DNA of 64,000 nt from Polaromonas sp. (GTDB lineage Bacteria > Pseudomonadota > Gammaproteobacteria > Burkholderiales > Burkholderiaceae_C), in contig NZ_JAQSDL010000003.1 of assembly GCF_029945895.1 (NCBI RefSeq), positions 1 to 64,000 on the forward strand. Direction: 5' to 3'. Position numbers and translations under genes: made by a program. Of the stretch, positions 1-7,064 are shown in pieces (within the stretch, counting starts at the first letter, position 1; every line of letters begins with the position of its first letter). The notes beneath the pieces are model-generated. The model was not told where the DNA came from. It saw only the letters and a list, made by a program, of their open reading frames with translations, and searched no databases.

Positions 1-99
1 CTGGTTTTTGTTCTTCTTGGAATTGAAATGATTTTTCGCATGATCCGGCTGCAACGCGGCCCGCGCGGTCCGCGCCACGACGCAGTGAGCGCAGCATGA
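1..99 (+). CDS. TRAP transporter small permease, C-terminal fragment (DctQ-like)
   Basis: Only the last 32 codons are present; the gene begins before the window. The visible peptide starts with a hydrophobic run (LVFVLLGIEMIF) and ends in a basic tail rich in Arg, as expected for the last membrane helix and cytoplasmic tail of a DctQ subunit. It is directly upstream of, and in the same direction as, a DctM-type large permease, which is the main reason for the call. The stop codon lies inside a stem-loop that fills part of the intercistronic gap. Confidence 0.65.
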   Translation: MVFVLLGIEMIFRMIRLQRGPRGPRHDAVSAA

Positions 100-130
100 T
101 TCATTCGCACGGCCGCCCGAAGAATGAATC
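98..130 (+). other. Intercistronic stem-loop between dctQ and dctM
   Basis: The 9-base arms GATTCATTC (98-106) and GAATGAATC (122-130) are perfect inverted repeats around a 15-base G/C-rich loop. They lie between the small-permease stop and the large-permease start. No T-run follows, so this is not an obvious intrinsic terminator. It may tune mRNA stability or the ratio of the two subunits (inference). Confidence 0.4.
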
Positions 131-184
131 GCTCCCGCCTGGCGGGACGGCGCATCACGCGAGAGTTTTGGCCAGGGTGCTGTC

Positions 185-1507
185 ATGAGCGGCTGGGGCA
201 TTGCCGCCTGGCTGATGCTGGGCGGCTCCACCGTGCTGCTGTTCATCGGCATGCCGGTGGCGCTGACCTTCATCACCATCAACATCATCGGCGCCTGGCT
301 CTACATGGGCGGCGAGCCCGGACTGATGCAGCTGGCGCGCAGCAGCGTGAGCTCGGTCACGGCCTTTTCACTGACGCCGATTCCGCTGTTTGTGCTGATG
401 GGCGAGATCCTGTTCCACACTGGCCTGGCCCTCAAGGTCATCGAAGGCGTGGAGCGCCTGATCAAACGCGTACCCGGCCGTCTGGCCGTGGTGGCTGTGG
501 TGGCCGGTACGGTGTTCTCGGCGATTTCGGGCTCGACGATTGCCACCACCGCCATGCTGGGCTCGCTGATGCTGCCCATCATGCTGGCGCGCGGTTACCA
601 CCCGACGATTGCCACCGGCCCCATCATGGCCATCGGCGCAGTCGATATGCTGATTCCGCCCTCAGCCCTGACCGTGTTGCTGGGCTCGCTGTCGGGCATC
701 TCGATTTCCAAGCTGCTTATCGGTGGCGTGATCCCCGGCGTGATTCTGTCGGTGGCCTTTGTGCTGTGGATCATCATCCGCGTCAGCGTCAGCCCCAGGC
801 TTGCGCCGGCCGACAAGGACGATGTGGTCCAGCACCGCGGCTGGGCGCGCTGGAGCCTGTTTTTCGGCTATGTGCTTCCCACCCTGTCGATCTTCGGCGT
901 GGTGGTGGGCGCGCTGGCCGCCGGCTGGGCCACGCCGACCGAATGCGCCGCCCTCGGCGCCTTTGCCACCATGCTGCTGGCCCTGTGTTACCGCGCGCTG
1001 ACCTGGGATGCGGTGATCAAGGCGCTCAAGGGCACGGCCGGCATCTCGGGCATGATTCTGTTCATCATCCTGGGCGCCACCACCTTTGCGCAGATCCTGT
1101 CATTCTCGGGCGCCAGCAGCGGCCTGGTGCAGTTCATCACCGGCCAGGGACTCTCCACCAACATGATTGTGGTCGGCATGATGCTGATGCTGATTTTCCT
1201 CGGCATCTTTGTCGACCAGGTCAGCATGATGATGATCACGCTGCCCATCTTCATGCCCATCGTGCAGGCTCTCGGCATCGACCCGATCTGGTTCGGCGTG
1301 ATGTTCCTGATCTGCATGCAGCTGGGCCTGCTGCTGCCGCCGCACGGCCTGCTCCTGATGACCATGCGCGGCGTGGCGCCACCGTCGGTCACCATGGCCC
1401 ACATCTTCATCGCCGTCGTGCCCTACGTGGTCATGAGCCTGGTGTTGCTCGCCGCGGTTTTCTGGATCCCGGCGATTGCGACCTGGTTGCCCCAACTGAT
1501 CGGGTAG
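185..1507 (+). CDS. dctM: TRAP dicarboxylate-type transporter, large permease (DctM)
   Basis: A 440 aa, very hydrophobic protein with about 12 predicted membrane segments, the usual size for DctM (420-440 aa). Family-typical stretches include FIGMPVALTF near the N terminus, GTVFSAISGSTIATTAMLG around residue 115-135 and FVDQVSMMMITLPIFMPI around residue 340-355. It forms the ion-coupled import channel of a tripartite TRAP transporter with DctQ (the partial gene just upstream) and a periplasmic binding protein that is not in this window. The substrate cannot be read from the permease; organic acids are typical. The start follows an AGGG about 8 bases upstream. Confidence 0.93.
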   Translation: MSGWGIAAWLMLGGSTVLLFIGMPVALTFITINIIGAWLYMGGEPGLMQLARSSVSSVTAFSLTPIPLFVLMGEILFHTGLALKVIEGVERLIKRVPGRLAVVAVVAGTVFSAISGSTIATTAMLGSLMLPIMLARGYHPTIATGPIMAIGAVDMLIPPSALTVLLGSLSGISISKLLIGGVIPGVILSVAFVLWIIIRVSVSPRLAPADKDDVVQHRGWARWSLFFGYVLPTLSIFGVVVGALAAGWATPTECAALGAFATMLLALCYRALTWDAVIKALKGTAGISGMILFIILGATTFAQILSFSGASSGLVQFITGQGLSTNMIVVGMMLMLIFLGIFVDQVSMMMITLPIFMPIVQALGIDPIWFGVMFLICMQLGLLLPPHGLLLMTMRGVAPPSVTMAHIFIAVVPYVVMSLVLLAAVFWIPAIATWLPQLIG

Positions 1508-1696
1508 TGCCGTGCACCCCTGAGTCGCTACGGTATTCATAGCTAGTAGCGTCCTTCGTTCTTGCGCGCGGGCCTGCCTCCCCTCTTCATCGCGCCAGGG
1601 CCGGGGCGTGGGACAGCACCTACAGGGCGAGGTGGTCCCGGCCCACAGGGGTTCCACTGCCGTTGGCTTACGGTGGTCTGTTCATAAAGGGACGCC

Positions 1697-2116
1697 ATGC
1701 TGGTCAGCACTTTCCTTGTCGAGGACAAGCCCGAAATACGCGACACCGTGGTCGAAGCCATGGAAGAAGTAGCCCCTCTCAAATTCGTTGGCCATGCCGC
1801 CAGCGAGGCCGGGGCTCGCCAATGGCTGCGCACCTTCAACGACGACTGGCAGCTGGCCATCGTTGACCTCTTCCTCGCCGAAGGATCCGGGTTTGGCGTG
1901 TTGCGCGACTGTCAAAGCCGCAAGCCGACCCAGAAGGTGGTGGTGCTCACCAGCTATTGCCACCAGAACATCACCGACCGCTGCCTGCAACTGGGCGCCG
2001 ACAGGGTGTTCGACAAAGCTGCCGACCTGGAAGAACTGGTGGCGTTTTGCAAGGGGCACGCCGACAACCTCGACCGCCTGACACCGCCGCCTGGCCAGAC
2101 CGGCCCGATGCACTGA
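1697..2116 (+). CDS. Single-domain response regulator (receiver only)
   Basis: A 139 aa protein made almost entirely of a CheY-like receiver domain. Acidic residues sit at E9/D10, the likely phospho-acceptor is D57 (in IVDLFL), with T85/S86 and K107 (in VFDKA) completing the active site. There is no DNA-binding or enzymatic output domain. An AAAGGGACGCC precedes the ATG, giving a good ribosome site. No kinase is adjacent; the nearest is the convergent GAF-PAS kinase at 3.5-5.2 kb. It probably works by phospho-relay or protein contact (inference). The C-terminal ~20 residues are Pro-rich and nonconserved in appearance. Confidence 0.85.
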   Translation: MLVSTFLVEDKPEIRDTVVEAMEEVAPLKFVGHAASEAGARQWLRTFNDDWQLAIVDLFLAEGSGFGVLRDCQSRKPTQKVVVLTSYCHQNITDRCLQLGADRVFDKAADLEELVAFCKGHADNLDRLTPPPGQTGPMH

Positions 2117-2222
2117 GACTGCGACCGCGACCGCGACTGAGGCTGCGCCCCGTTTCCGCAGCACCCAACCCTGACGCCGTCGTACGCTTCACGCATCAGA
2201 CAGGTCGTGTAACCTCAGAGGC

Positions 2223-3506
2223 ATGACCGCCGCCGCTCCGCCAATCGACCCCTCACCCGCCTCGCCTCTGCTGGCCGACCCCCGCGCCATGCCTCCGCGC
2301 GCCATCTGGGTCATGCTGTTCGCGCTGGTCACCGCCTTTGCGCTGAGCCAGGCCTGCCGCACCGTGGCTGCCATCATGGCCACGCCGCTGCAGGCCGACT
2401 TTGGCCTGAGCGCCCAATCGCTGGGCCTGTTTGCCGGCGCCTTTCACTTTGCCTTTGGCGCCATGCAGCTGTTCATGGGCATCGGCATCGACCTGCACGG
2501 CGTGCGCCGCACCGTGCTGACCGCGTTTCCGGTGGCGATTGCCGGCGCGGCCGTGTCGGCACTGTCCACCAGCTTCGGCATGCTGGTGGCCGGCCAGGTA
2601 CTGATCGGCATCGGCTGCGCACCGGCCTTTCTGGTGTGCACGGTATTCATTGCGCGGCACATGCCGCCGCACCGCTTTGCCGCCATCTCGGGTCTGGCCA
2701 TGAGCCTGGGCGGCATCGGCCTGCTGCTGACAGGCACGCCGCTGGCCTGGCTGATCGAGGCCAGCTCCTGGCGCATGGGTTTCTGGGTGCTGGGCGGCTG
2801 GGGCGTGCTGGCCTGGGGGCTGATCTGGGCGCTGGTGCACGAGCCGCCGCACCCCATGGATGCGCTGAAAAAGAAGGAATCCGTGGGCCAGGCCCTGGCC
2901 GGTTTTGGCGCGCTGTTCACGCTGCCGCACACCTGGGGCATCCTGCTGCTGGCCAGCGTCGGGTATGCCTCCTTCGTCTCGCTGCGCGGCCTGTGGCTGG
3001 GGCCGCTGCTGATCGAGCGGCATGGTTTTTCGCTGGTGCAAAGCGGCAATGTGGCGCTGGTGATGTCGCTGGTGTCGCTGGCCGGCCCGCCGCTGTTCGG
3101 CCGCTTCGACCCCGGGCCCGCCACCCGGCGCCGCTGGATCACCGGTTTCACGCTGGGAGTGGCCGGCCTGTTTGCCGCGTTTTCCTTCACCCACAACACA
3201 TTCATCGATGTGGCGGCGCCCATCGTCATCGGCCTGCTGTCGGGTTACATGATTCTTCAATACGCCGACGTGCGCGCCGCCTACCCCGCGGCCATGACGG
3301 GGCGCGCGTTGTCGGTCTTCACCATGGCCATGTTCCTGGGCGTGGCCACCATGCAGTGGTTCACGGGTGTGGTGGCCTCGGTGGCCTCGGCCCACGGGGT
3401 GAAGCCTTTCACCGCCGTGCTGGCCAGCATTGCCGCGCTGCTGGCGCTGGGCGCCCTGGCCTTTGTGGCGCTGCCCCAGCCGGAGCCGCCGCCCGCCCAC
3501 GCCTGA
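2223..3506 (+). CDS. Major facilitator superfamily transporter
   Basis: A 427 aa integral membrane protein with 12 hydrophobic segments in two halves separated by a hydrophilic loop near residue 215-225 (HPMDALKKKES). The MFS motif region after helix 2 reads GIGIDLHGVRRT, matching the G-x-x-x-D-R-x-G-R-R pattern loosely. The N-terminal ~25 residues are Pro/Ala-rich and cytoplasmic. Substrate unknown; the overall pattern resembles the nitrate/cyanate-type or drug/metabolite branches. It converges with the histidine kinase gene with only 21 bases between stops. Confidence 0.85.
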   Translation: MTAAAPPIDPSPASPLLADPRAMPPRAIWVMLFALVTAFALSQACRTVAAIMATPLQADFGLSAQSLGLFAGAFHFAFGAMQLFMGIGIDLHGVRRTVLTAFPVAIAGAAVSALSTSFGMLVAGQVLIGIGCAPAFLVCTVFIARHMPPHRFAAISGLAMSLGGIGLLLTGTPLAWLIEASSWRMGFWVLGGWGVLAWGLIWALVHEPPHPMDALKKKESVGQALAGFGALFTLPHTWGILLLASVGYASFVSLRGLWLGPLLIERHGFSLVQSGNVALVMSLVSLAGPPLFGRFDPGPATRRRWITGFTLGVAGLFAAFSFTHNTFIDVAAPIVIGLLSGYMILQYADVRAAYPAAMTGRALSVFTMAMFLGVATMQWFTGVVASVASAHGVKPFTAVLASIAALLALGALAFVALPQPEPPPAHA

Positions 3507-3527
3507 GCGCGTCCGGGAAGCGCCGCG

Positions 3528-5228
3528 TCAGGCGCCGGGCGGCCCCTCATCCGCCTGATCCGTCCCCTGCGTGTTCTGCGCCACCACGGGCAGCGCGAAA
3601 TGAAACACGGCGCCGTGGCCGACCCGGCTTTCGGCCCAGACCCGCCCGCCATGCTGCGTCACGATGCGGTGCACGATGGGCAGGCCAATGCCCGTGCCCT
3701 CGAATTCCTGGTCGGTGTGCAGCCGCTGGAACACCGCAAACAGCTTGTCGTAGTCGGCCATGTCGAAGCCGGCGCCGTTGTCGCGCACGGTGTAGACCAC
3801 CTCGCCGCCCTCGGTACGGCCGCTCACGTCCACCTGCGGGCTGGGCGCCTGGCGGCTGTACTTGACGGCGTTGGACAGCAGGTTGATCCACACCTGGCGC
3901 AGCAGGGCGGCATCGGCCGGGGCGGGCGGCAACGGCCCCAGCGTGATGGGGGTGCGGATGGCGCTGTCCGTCTGCAGTTCCGCCAGCACCGAGCTCACCA
4001 GCAGCTGCATGTCCACCATGCAGGTGCTGACGGCGCGGTGGCCCAGCTTTGAAAAAGCCAGCAGGTCGTCAATCAGCTGGGCCATGCTTTTGGCCCTCCC
4101 GCCGATGATGGACAGCCAGCCACGGCCCTTGTCGTCGAGCAGCGGGCCGTATTTCTTTTCCAGCAGGCCGGCATAACCCGCAATCACGCCCAGCGGCGAA
4201 CGCAGGTCATGCGTGGCCGCGGCCGAAAAAACCTCCAGGCTGCGGTTCAAGGCCTCCAGGTCGCTGGCCCTGGCGTGAAGCACGGCATTGAGTTCCAGGA
4301 TTTCGTCCTGCATCGCCTTTTGCTGCGTCACGTCTTCAGCGATGCCCAGGATGTGCGTCAACACGCCCTGCGCATCGCTGATCGGCACCTTGCGCGTGTG
4401 CAGCACGCGTACCCCGCGCCGGGACGAGATCAGCTGGTCCACCGACTCGAAGGCCGGGTTGTTCACCGCCACCTGGCGGTCCTGCTCTTCCAGAATGTCG
4501 GCCTGGTGCTGCCCGAACAGTTCGGCCGCGCCTTTGCCGATCACCTCGTCGCGGCGCATGCCCATCATCTCTTCCGCCGCGCGGTTGACGCGCACATAAC
4601 GCAGCTGCGTGGCCTCCTTGATGTACACCGCGGCCGGAATGTGCTCGATCATCGAATCCAGAAACAGGTTGGCCGACACCAGCTCGGACGAACGCTGTCC
4701 CAGCAAGGCGCGGCTGTCATGCAGCTGCCGGTTGCGTTTGCTGCTTGCCAGCAGTGCCATCACCATCTGCGACAGCTGGGACAGCGCCCGTTGCTGCGCC
4801 GCACTGAGCAGCCGCGGCTGCAGGTCCATCACACACAACATGCCCAAGGTGGCGCCGCTGTCGGTGGTGAGCTGGCTGCCGCCGTAAAAGCGGATCTTCA
4901 CCTCGCCATCGAGCGTCGGGTTACCGATGAAACGCTCATCGAGGCTGAGGTCGGGCACCTCGAAATACTCTTCCTGAAGAATGGCATGGGCGCACAGGCT
5001 GTGCTCACGCGCAATGTCGCTCTGCCCCACACCCATGCCGTGTTCGGCCTTGAACCACTGCCTGTCCCTGTCGATCAGGGTGACGGCGGCAAAAGGGGTG
5101 CCGCAAAGTGTGGCGGCAAGCTCCGCCACGCCGTCAAACAGGCTGTCGGCCGGCGTATCGAGGACGTCGTACCCGTACAGCGCCCTGAGCCGCTCCACTT
5201 CGTTGTGAGGAATGTCTGGTTGAAGCAT
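3528..5228 (-). CDS. GAF-PAS sensor histidine kinase
   Basis: 566 aa using the ATG at 5228, which has AGGG about 8 bases upstream; an in-frame extension to 5357 exists but its translation is Arg-rich and unlike the family. Order: GAF domain (roughly 1-165, beginning NEVERLRALYGYDVLDTPADS), PAS domain (about 195-320), HisKA with the phospho-acceptor His in ATHDLRSPLGVIAGY, then HATPase with N box WINLLSNAVKYS, G1 DNGAGFDMADYDKLF and G2 GTGIGLPIV. There are no membrane helices, so it is a cytosolic sensor. No response regulator gene is adjacent, so it is an orphan kinase. The final ~15 residues are charged and nonconserved. Confidence 0.9.
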   Translation of the reverse strand: MLQPDIPHNEVERLRALYGYDVLDTPADSLFDGVAELAATLCGTPFAAVTLIDRDRQWFKAEHGMGVGQSDIAREHSLCAHAILQEEYFEVPDLSLDERFIGNPTLDGEVKIRFYGGSQLTTDSGATLGMLCVMDLQPRLLSAAQQRALSQLSQMVMALLASSKRNRQLHDSRALLGQRSSELVSANLFLDSMIEHIPAAVYIKEATQLRYVRVNRAAEEMMGMRRDEVIGKGAAELFGQHQADILEEQDRQVAVNNPAFESVDQLISSRRGVRVLHTRKVPISDAQGVLTHILGIAEDVTQQKAMQDEILELNAVLHARASDLEALNRSLEVFSAAATHDLRSPLGVIAGYAGLLEKKYGPLLDDKGRGWLSIIGGRAKSMAQLIDDLLAFSKLGHRAVSTCMVDMQLLVSSVLAELQTDSAIRTPITLGPLPPAPADAALLRQVWINLLSNAVKYSRQAPSPQVDVSGRTEGGEVVYTVRDNGAGFDMADYDKLFAVFQRLHTDQEFEGTGIGLPIVHRIVTQHGGRVWAESRVGHGAVFHFALPVVAQNTQGTDQADEGPPGA

Positions 5229-5699
5229 CCGTTTCCCTGGGTGATCTGCGGGCGGCACGGGGGCCGCGAACCGGTTTGCCGAAGTCCTGAACCTGCAGGC
5301 CGCCACGAATACGCTGCAATTCATCTTACGCCGGACAAGGCGCTGCATCGCCCGCAAGCGAAAGGTATTTGAACCTCTGTTCAGGGGACCGCCGGCCGCC
5401 CGGTCCAGGCGCCGGATGCGCCCGGGCAGGCCCGCAAAACGCTCCTTTTTTCATAGCTGCTTGCGCAGCCAGTGCAAGGGCCAGGGCCGGTTCAGACCTG
5501 GAATCGGGCCTGTTCATCCCGCCGCCTGCACGCCAAAGAGGTGCTGGCCCGTCCGGCCGGGACCCCGCTGCCGCCTGCATCAACAGCAAGCCTTTGCCTA
5601 CAGATCGGCGCGCTTCAGACGGGTAAGGTGGGCAGTCATTTTTCGCGCACGCCTTCACCTTCACCTTAACCTTCATCGACTCCACCGAACCTGCCCGCC
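5229..5699. other. Intergenic region, divergent promoters of kinase and transglutaminase genes
   Basis: About 470 bases with no supported gene. It holds a degenerate copy of the dispersed repeat (5453-5490) and a pyrimidine-rich stretch near 5650-5675 with short CTTCAC repeats just before the transglutaminase gene. Promoters for both flanking genes must lie here, but I see no clear -35/-10 pair. Confidence 0.5.
5453..5490. repeat. Dispersed intergenic repeat, degenerate copy 1
   Basis: Carries the core ATAGCTGCTTGCGCA followed by a GTGCAAGGGCC-like block, but the usual GGCCGATTTGAT end is lost. It shares the core with eight other copies in this window. Confidence 0.6.
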
Positions 5700-6497
5700 A
5701 TGAAACTCCAAGCCACCTGCACCCTGACCGTGACCACGGCCGCCGACTGCCCCATCGTCGCCATGCTGCGCCCGCGCAGCGGCCAGGCGCAGTGGATCGT
5801 CAGCGACCGCTATGAGCTTCAGCCCTGGGTGCCGACCACCGAGTACGTCGACAGCTACGGCAACCTGTGCCAGCGCCTGGTGCTGCCGCCGGGCGAGATG
5901 CACATCGAAGTCGAAGTGGTGATGGAGGTCGAGGACCAGATCGCGGTGCAGCCCGACGCGCCGCACACCCCCGTGGCCGAGCTGCCCGACGACGTGCTGC
6001 TTTACCTGCTGCAAAGCCGCTACTGCCCCTCGGACAAGATGTCCGAGAAGGCGCGCGAGATCGTCGGCAACACGCCGCCCGGTTATGCGCAGGCGGAAAC
6101 CATACGCGGCTGGATCAACGCCAACCTGGACTACCAGTACGGCGTGAGCGACGCCAGCACCGACGCCATGGACTCGCTGGGCCACGGCGCCGGCGTGTGC
6201 CGCGATTTTGCGCATGTGGGCATCGCGCTGTGCCGCAGCCTGCAGATTCCCGCGCGCATGGTCGTGGGTTATCTGCACGCGCTGGAGCCGATGGACCTGC
6301 ACGCCTGGTTCGAGGCCTTTGTGGGCGGGCGCTGGTACACCTTCGACGCCACGCAGAAAGAGCCGCGCGGCGGCCGCATCGTGCTGGCCTACGGCCGCGA
6401 TGCTGCCGACGTGGCCTTCATCTCCGATTACGGTCCACAGCCGCTGGAAGTCAGCGACATGAAGGTGCAGGTCAGCACGGTGGCCGAACCGGCCTGA
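5700..6497 (+). CDS. Transglutaminase-like cysteine protease-fold protein
   Basis: 265 aa with a transglutaminase core in the C-terminal half. The catalytic Cys lies in GAGVCRDFAHVGIALCRSL (around residue 167), the His in DLHAWFEAFVGG and the Asp in WYTFDATQ, in the usual C-H-D order. The N-terminal ~150 residues are a beta-rich domain common in this bacterial family (SCOP-like N-terminal domain with the YVDSYGNLCQRL segment). No signal peptide, so probably cytoplasmic. Enzymatic role unknown; family members are thought to be peptidases or transamidases. The Shine-Dalgarno is weak. Confidence 0.85.
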   Translation: MKLQATCTLTVTTAADCPIVAMLRPRSGQAQWIVSDRYELQPWVPTTEYVDSYGNLCQRLVLPPGEMHIEVEVVMEVEDQIAVQPDAPHTPVAELPDDVLLYLLQSRYCPSDKMSEKAREIVGNTPPGYAQAETIRGWINANLDYQYGVSDASTDAMDSLGHGAGVCRDFAHVGIALCRSLQIPARMVVGYLHALEPMDLHAWFEAFVGGRWYTFDATQKEPRGGRIVLAYGRDAADVAFISDYGPQPLEVSDMKVQVSTVAEPA

Positions 6498-6542
6498 CCG
6501 GTACGTCCAGGGGACGTGGCGGGCTGCCCGACCGGGGCCGCG

Positions 6543-6695
6543 TCAGGGCGTGGTTTTCTTCTCGCCCTTGTTCTGTGCCCCAACCGGGGAATGGGGGTTT
6601 CTGGGCGCCTTGTCTGCCGGCTTTGCCGCGCTGCGCCCGCCGTCCTTGGCCGGGTGGTTCTTGCCGCCGTTGTTGTCTTTGCTTGATTGAGGCAT
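6543..6695 (-). CDS. Small hydrophilic Lys/Asn/Pro-rich protein (50 aa)
   Basis: A 50-codon frame read on the minus strand beginning MPQSSKDNNGGKNHPAKDGG and ending in EKKTTP. The ATG at 6695 is preceded by CCAGGAAACACC, a good AGGA site six bases away. The peptide has no hydrophobic core and looks disordered, similar in character to stress-induced small hydrophilic proteins of Burkholderiales. It fills otherwise empty space between the transglutaminase and hybrid kinase genes. I do not recognise a named family; the ribosome site and composition are the support. Confidence 0.5.
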   Translation of the reverse strand: MPQSSKDNNGGKNHPAKDGGRSAAKPADKAPRNPHSPVGAQNKGEKKTTP

Positions 6696-6854
6696 GGTGT
6701 TTCCTGGAATGAAAACTTCAGGCTAAGCCGTGGCCCCCCCCAGGGCCTTGTCAGTCGCGGCAGGAAACGCTGTAGGACGCCGCCGTGAGCGTTGAGCGCG
6801 GCCAGGGCGGCGACAGATCACTCGCTTCCAGAACGTTGCGTTGCTCTCCTAATG

Positions 6855-6903
6855 AGAGCTGTTCGCGCAAGACAGGCAAGGGCTGCAGGCCGATTTCATT
6901 TGT
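6855..6903. repeat. Dispersed intergenic repeat, copy 2
   Basis: Reads GAGAGCTGTTCGCGCAAG, then CAAGGGCTGCAGGCCGATTT, i.e. both blocks of the dispersed family. It lies in the ~370-base gap upstream of the large hybrid kinase; nothing else identifiable is in that gap. Confidence 0.75.
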
Positions 6904-7064
6904 AATCACGGCGTAGCGCCCGATGAACCACGACCCGCGGGCTGCGCGGCTTGCAAACGGCTAGGGATAACCCCCTCAAAAGTCCATGCCCAGCCGCGCT
7001 CGCAGGCGCTGAAATAACCCATACTGCTTACATTTGGTGGCAACTATCGACCCGCGTCTACCTG

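Noticed and set aside
1531..1580. Possible further copy of the dispersed repeat (CATAGCTAGTAGCGTCC)
   Set aside because: Only the first half of the core is recognisable and the GGCTG/CGATTTGAT block is missing.
2253..3500. 415-codon open frame opposite the MFS transporter gene
   Set aside because: Its translation is His/Gln/Arg-rich with no fold features; it is an antisense shadow of a G/C-rich gene. Similar long shadows (e.g. 7182-8915, 49762-51966) were left out for the same reason.
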